Source: RPQJ01 sp963823535 (lineage in GTDB: Bacteria > Pseudomonadota > Gammaproteobacteria > Steroidobacterales > Steroidobacteraceae). Taken from it: 64,000 nt of DNA. Location: positions 310,001-374,000 of the forward strand of contig CAWGLZ010000006.1 in the NCBI GenBank assembly GCA_963823535.1. Direction: 5' to 3'. Shown here in pieces: positions 61,503 through 64,000 of this stretch. The stretch's first letter is position 1, and every line of letters begins with the position of its first letter. The notes beneath the pieces were generated by a model. That model saw only the letters and a program-made list of their open reading frames with translations. It did not search any database and was not told where the DNA came from. Made by a program: the position numbers and the translations under genes.

Positions 61503-64000
61503 CTAGGCCGCACGTTCCTGCAGGAAGCGCCGCAGGACATCGGCCGTGTGCGACGTGCGGCGCGTCGATACCACGGTTTCGGGCGAGCCCTGCGCGACCA
61601 CGCGTCCACCGCCCGATCCACCCTCGGGACCGAGGTCCACGATCCAGTCGGCCTCGGCGATGACGTCGAGATTATGCTCGATCACGACCACCGTGTTGCC
61701 CGCATCCACGAGGCGATGCAGCACCCGGATCAGTTTCTCGACGTCCGCCATGTGCAGGCCGACCGTCGGTTCGTCGAGCACGTACATCGTGCCCGGCTTC
61801 CCGGCGGACCGTTGCCGCGGGTCGTCCTGCGGTCGGAGCTTCGCCAGCTCGGTGACGAGCTTGATCCGCTGCGCCTCGCCACCCGAGAGCGTCGGGCTCT
61901 GCTGCCCGAGCGTCAGGTAACCGAGGCCGACGTCCTGCAGGAGCTGCAGCGAGTGGTGGATGCGCGGGTGTGCGGAGAAGAACTCGACCGCCTCGTCCAC
62001 GCTCATCGCGAGCACGTCACCGATGCTGCGACCGCGGTGCTGCACGGCCAGCGTCTCGGCATTGAAGCGCCGGCCGCCGCAGGCGTCGCACAGCACCTTC
62101 ACGTTGGGCAGGAAGCTCATCTCGATCGTCTGCACGCCCTGGCCCTCGCAGGCATCGCAGCGGCCGCCCGTCGTGTTGAAGGAGAAACGTCCCGGACCGT
62201 AACCGCGGACCCGCGACTCGGTCGTACCCGCATAGAGCTTGCGGATGTCGTCCCAGAAGCCCACATACGTGGCCGGGCACGATCGTGGCGTCTTGCCGAT
62301 GGGCGTCTGGTCCACTTCCATCACGCGGGCGATGTGCTCGACGCCGCGGATGGCGCGGCAGCCGAGCCATGGCGGGGTCCGGCGGCGACGACGCTTCGCA
62401 TCGCCGGTGCGCAGGCGCAGGTTCGCGTGCAGGACGTCACGCGCGAGCGTGGACTTCCCGGAGCCCGACACGCCGGTGACCACGGTCAGCCGGCCCAGCG
62501 GAACGCGCGCCGTCACCCTGCGCAGGTTGTGCAGGCTGGCCTGCTCGATGACCAGCGCGGCATCGCTCCGCCGCACCGGCCGCCGGGCAGCCAGCGGATG
62601 CAGGAGCGGCTTGTCGAGGAACCGGCCTGTCAGTGACTCGGGTGCCGCGATCAGGTCGGCGATGCGGCCCTCCCCGACCACGCGGCCTCCCCGCGTGCCC
62701 GCGCCCGGCCCCAGGTCGATGACGTGATCGGCGCGGCGGATGGTGTCCTCGTCGTGCTCGACGACCAGCAGCGTGTTGCCCTTCGCGCCGAGTTTCGCCA
62801 GCGTGTCGAGCAGCACTGCGTTGTCCCGCGGATGCAGGCCGATGGTGGGTTCATCCAGCACGTAGCACACGCCCTGGAGATTCGACCCCAGCTGGGCCGC
62901 GAGCCGGATGCGCTGCGCTTCTCCGCCCGAGAGCGTGGGGGCGGCGCGGTCCAGCGAGATGTAGCCCAGGCCGACGTCCTGCAGGAAGCTCAGGCGGGAG
63001 CGGATCTCGGCGAGCAGGTCACGCGCGATCTCCCGGTCGCGGCCGGAGAGCTTGAGACCGTCGAAGAACCGGCTCGCGCCGTCGACGGGCAAGGCGGCGA
63101 GCGCGGCGATGGATTCGTTGCGGAACAGTACGTTCAGCGCCACCGGATTCAGCCGCTGGCCCGCGCACGCGCTGCAGGGCGCGGCCTCGCCCTCGAACCA
63201 TTCGTTCCACCAGATCTCCTCGCCCGTCTGCTGCTCGTCGAAGTCCTTGATGGCGACGCCCGTGCCGAAACACGACTCGCACCAGCCGTGCTTCGAGTTG
63301 TAGGAGAAGAGTCGCGGATCCGGCTCGGAGAAGCTGCGACCACAGGACGGACAAGCGCGGCGCGTGGAGAACACTTTCACGCGTCCGCGGTCGAGCAGGT
63401 GCAGCACGCCCTTGCCGTAGTCGAGCGCCTGCTGCAGGCGATGGCGCAGCTCGCGCTCCGTGGACGGCCCGATCACGACCTCCCCCAGCGGGAGCTCGAT
63501 CGTGTGCTCGCGGAATCGATCGAGGCGCGGCCATTTCGACGTGGGCACGTACTCGCCGTCGACGCGCAGCCGTTCGAATCCCCGGCCAGCCGCCCATTTC
63601 GCCAGGTCGGTGTAATACCCCTTGCGGGCGACGACCAGGGGCGCGAGCAGCGCGACGCGCCGGCCCCGGGCGTCGCGCATCACCCGCGCGGCGATGGCGT
63701 CGGCGCTCTGCGGTTCGATCGGCACTTCGCAGTCGGGACAGTGCTGGAGCCCGAGCTTCACGTACAGCAGCCGCAGGAAATGGTGCACCTCCGTCAGCGT
63801 ACCGACCGTACTCTTGCGGCCGCCACGGCTGGTGCGCTGCTCGATCGCCACCGTGGGCGGGATGCCGAAGATGGCGTCCACGTCGGGACGCCCGGAGGGC
63901 TGCACGAACTGCCGGGCGTAGGCGTTGAGCGACTCGAGATAGCGGCGCTGGCCTTCGGCAAAGACGATGTCGAACGCGAGCGTTGACTTGCCCGAGCCCG
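61503..64000 (-). CDS. uvrA: UvrA excinuclease subunit, N-terminus beyond the window
   Basis: DNA-damage recognition ATPase of nucleotide excision repair; 832 residues are visible and the start lies past the right edge. The visible part begins in the first Walker A (GSGKSTLAFDIVFAEGQRRYL), followed by the UvrB-binding region, zinc module CPSCGRSFSEPDPRLFSYNS with CESC, signature LSGGEAQRIRLAAQLGS, Walker B CYVLDEPTIGLHP, then the second half: GVSGSGKSTLARDVL, DQTPIGKTPRSCPATY, GRCDACEGQGVQTIEMSFLP, LSGGEAQRIKLVTELAKL and VYVLDEPT-like YVLDEPTVGLH. Sequence details differ from E. coli UvrA (short linker after the second Walker A, with a basic RRRRRR run), so it could be a second UvrA paralogue or part of a longer fused form. 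Confidence 0.93.
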   Translation of the reverse strand, partial: GSGKSTLAFDIVFAEGQRRYLESLNAYARQFVQPSGRPDVDAIFGIPPTVAIEQRTSRGGRKSTVGTLTEVHHFLRLLYVKLGLQHCPDCEVPIEPQSADAIAARVMRDARGRRVALLAPLVVARKGYYTDLAKWAAGRGFERLRVDGEYVPTSKWPRLDRFREHTIELPLGEVVIGPSTERELRHRLQQALDYGKGVLHLLDRGRVKVFSTRRACPSCGRSFSEPDPRLFSYNSKHGWCESCFGTGVAIKDFDEQQTGEEIWWNEWFEGEAAPCSACAGQRLNPVALNVLFRNESIAALAALPVDGASRFFDGLKLSGRDREIARDLLAEIRSRLSFLQDVGLGYISLDRAAPTLSGGEAQRIRLAAQLGSNLQGVCYVLDEPTIGLHPRDNAVLLDTLAKLGAKGNTLLVVEHDEDTIRRADHVIDLGPGAGTRGGRVVGEGRIADLIAAPESLTGRFLDKPLLHPLAARRPVRRSDAALVIEQASLHNLRRVTARVPLGRLTVVTGVSGSGKSTLARDVLHANLRLRTGDAKRRRRRTPPWLGCRAIRGVEHIARVMEVDQTPIGKTPRSCPATYVGFWDDIRKLYAGTTESRVRGYGPGRFSFNTTGGRCDACEGQGVQTIEMSFLPNVKVLCDACGGRRFNAETLAVQHRGRSIGDVLAMSVDEAVEFFSAHPRIHHSLQLLQDVGLGYLTLGQQSPTLSGGEAQRIKLVTELAKLRPQDDPRQRSAGKPGTMYVLDEPTVGLHMADVEKLIRVLHRLVDAGNTVVVIEHNLDVIAEADWIVDLGPEGGSGGGRVVAQGSPETVVSTRRTSHTADVLRRFLQERAA

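Overview
The window is GC-rich, densely coded chromosomal DNA of a gammaproteobacterium. The lineage call rests on gene order that is standard there: groES-groEL beside cutA-dsbD, aroQ-accB-accC-prmA, dusB-fis followed by purH-purD, trxA-rho divergent from the rhlB helicase gene, and plsB, greB and Fis themselves. The high GC and the mix of families would suit groups near Xanthomonadales, Nevskiales or Steroidobacterales, but I cannot place it more precisely from sequence alone. I see no tRNA, rRNA, CRISPR array, transposase or integrase.

Layout. 1-750: left edge with a partial unrecognised gene (a Cys-His pair spaced as in CNF1/CheD deamidases), a C-terminal scrap of an amidohydrolase, a 14-base direct repeat and the groEL terminator. 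750-2870: groES-groEL with a heat-shock (sigma-32 type) promoter and a CIRCE/HrcA operator at the start site. 2940-6300: cutA, a DsbD with a duplicated N-terminal domain, and a TlpA-type thioredoxin. 6390-15280: a housekeeping block for shikimate, fatty-acid and purine synthesis plus tRNA and ribosome modification and Fis. 15250-19790: an EamA transporter, rho, trxA and RhlB. 19800-29000: YrfG and CysQ phosphatases, two MscS channels, ArfB ribosome rescue, PlsB and small metabolic genes.

29076-43953 is the accessory-looking stretch: a fused 5-oxoprolinase/hydantoinase, then a long run of minus-strand genes. In transcription order these are a methyltransferase, an M13 peptidase, LemA, two TPM-domain proteins, an L,D-transpeptidase, an M1 peptidase of the LTA4-hydrolase type, a Rieske protein and a phage-tail-sheath-like protein. 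The last three form the most unusual part. The sheath gene has no tail tube, baseplate or spike gene anywhere in the window, and the Rieske protein keeps its [2Fe-2S] ligands but has Gln at both positions where the family has its catalytic-iron histidines.

44000-64000: DUF2721, GreB, a GFA-family protein, polyamine genes (homospermidine synthase and biosynthetic arginine decarboxylase), a GST, a sulfurtransferase, two tandem single-RRM RNA-binding proteins behind long leaders, a UvrD-type helicase, an aldehyde dehydrogenase, a Nudix hydrolase, three conserved but unrecognised genes, a HAD phosphatase, valine-pyruvate transaminase, and a UvrA gene cut by the right edge.
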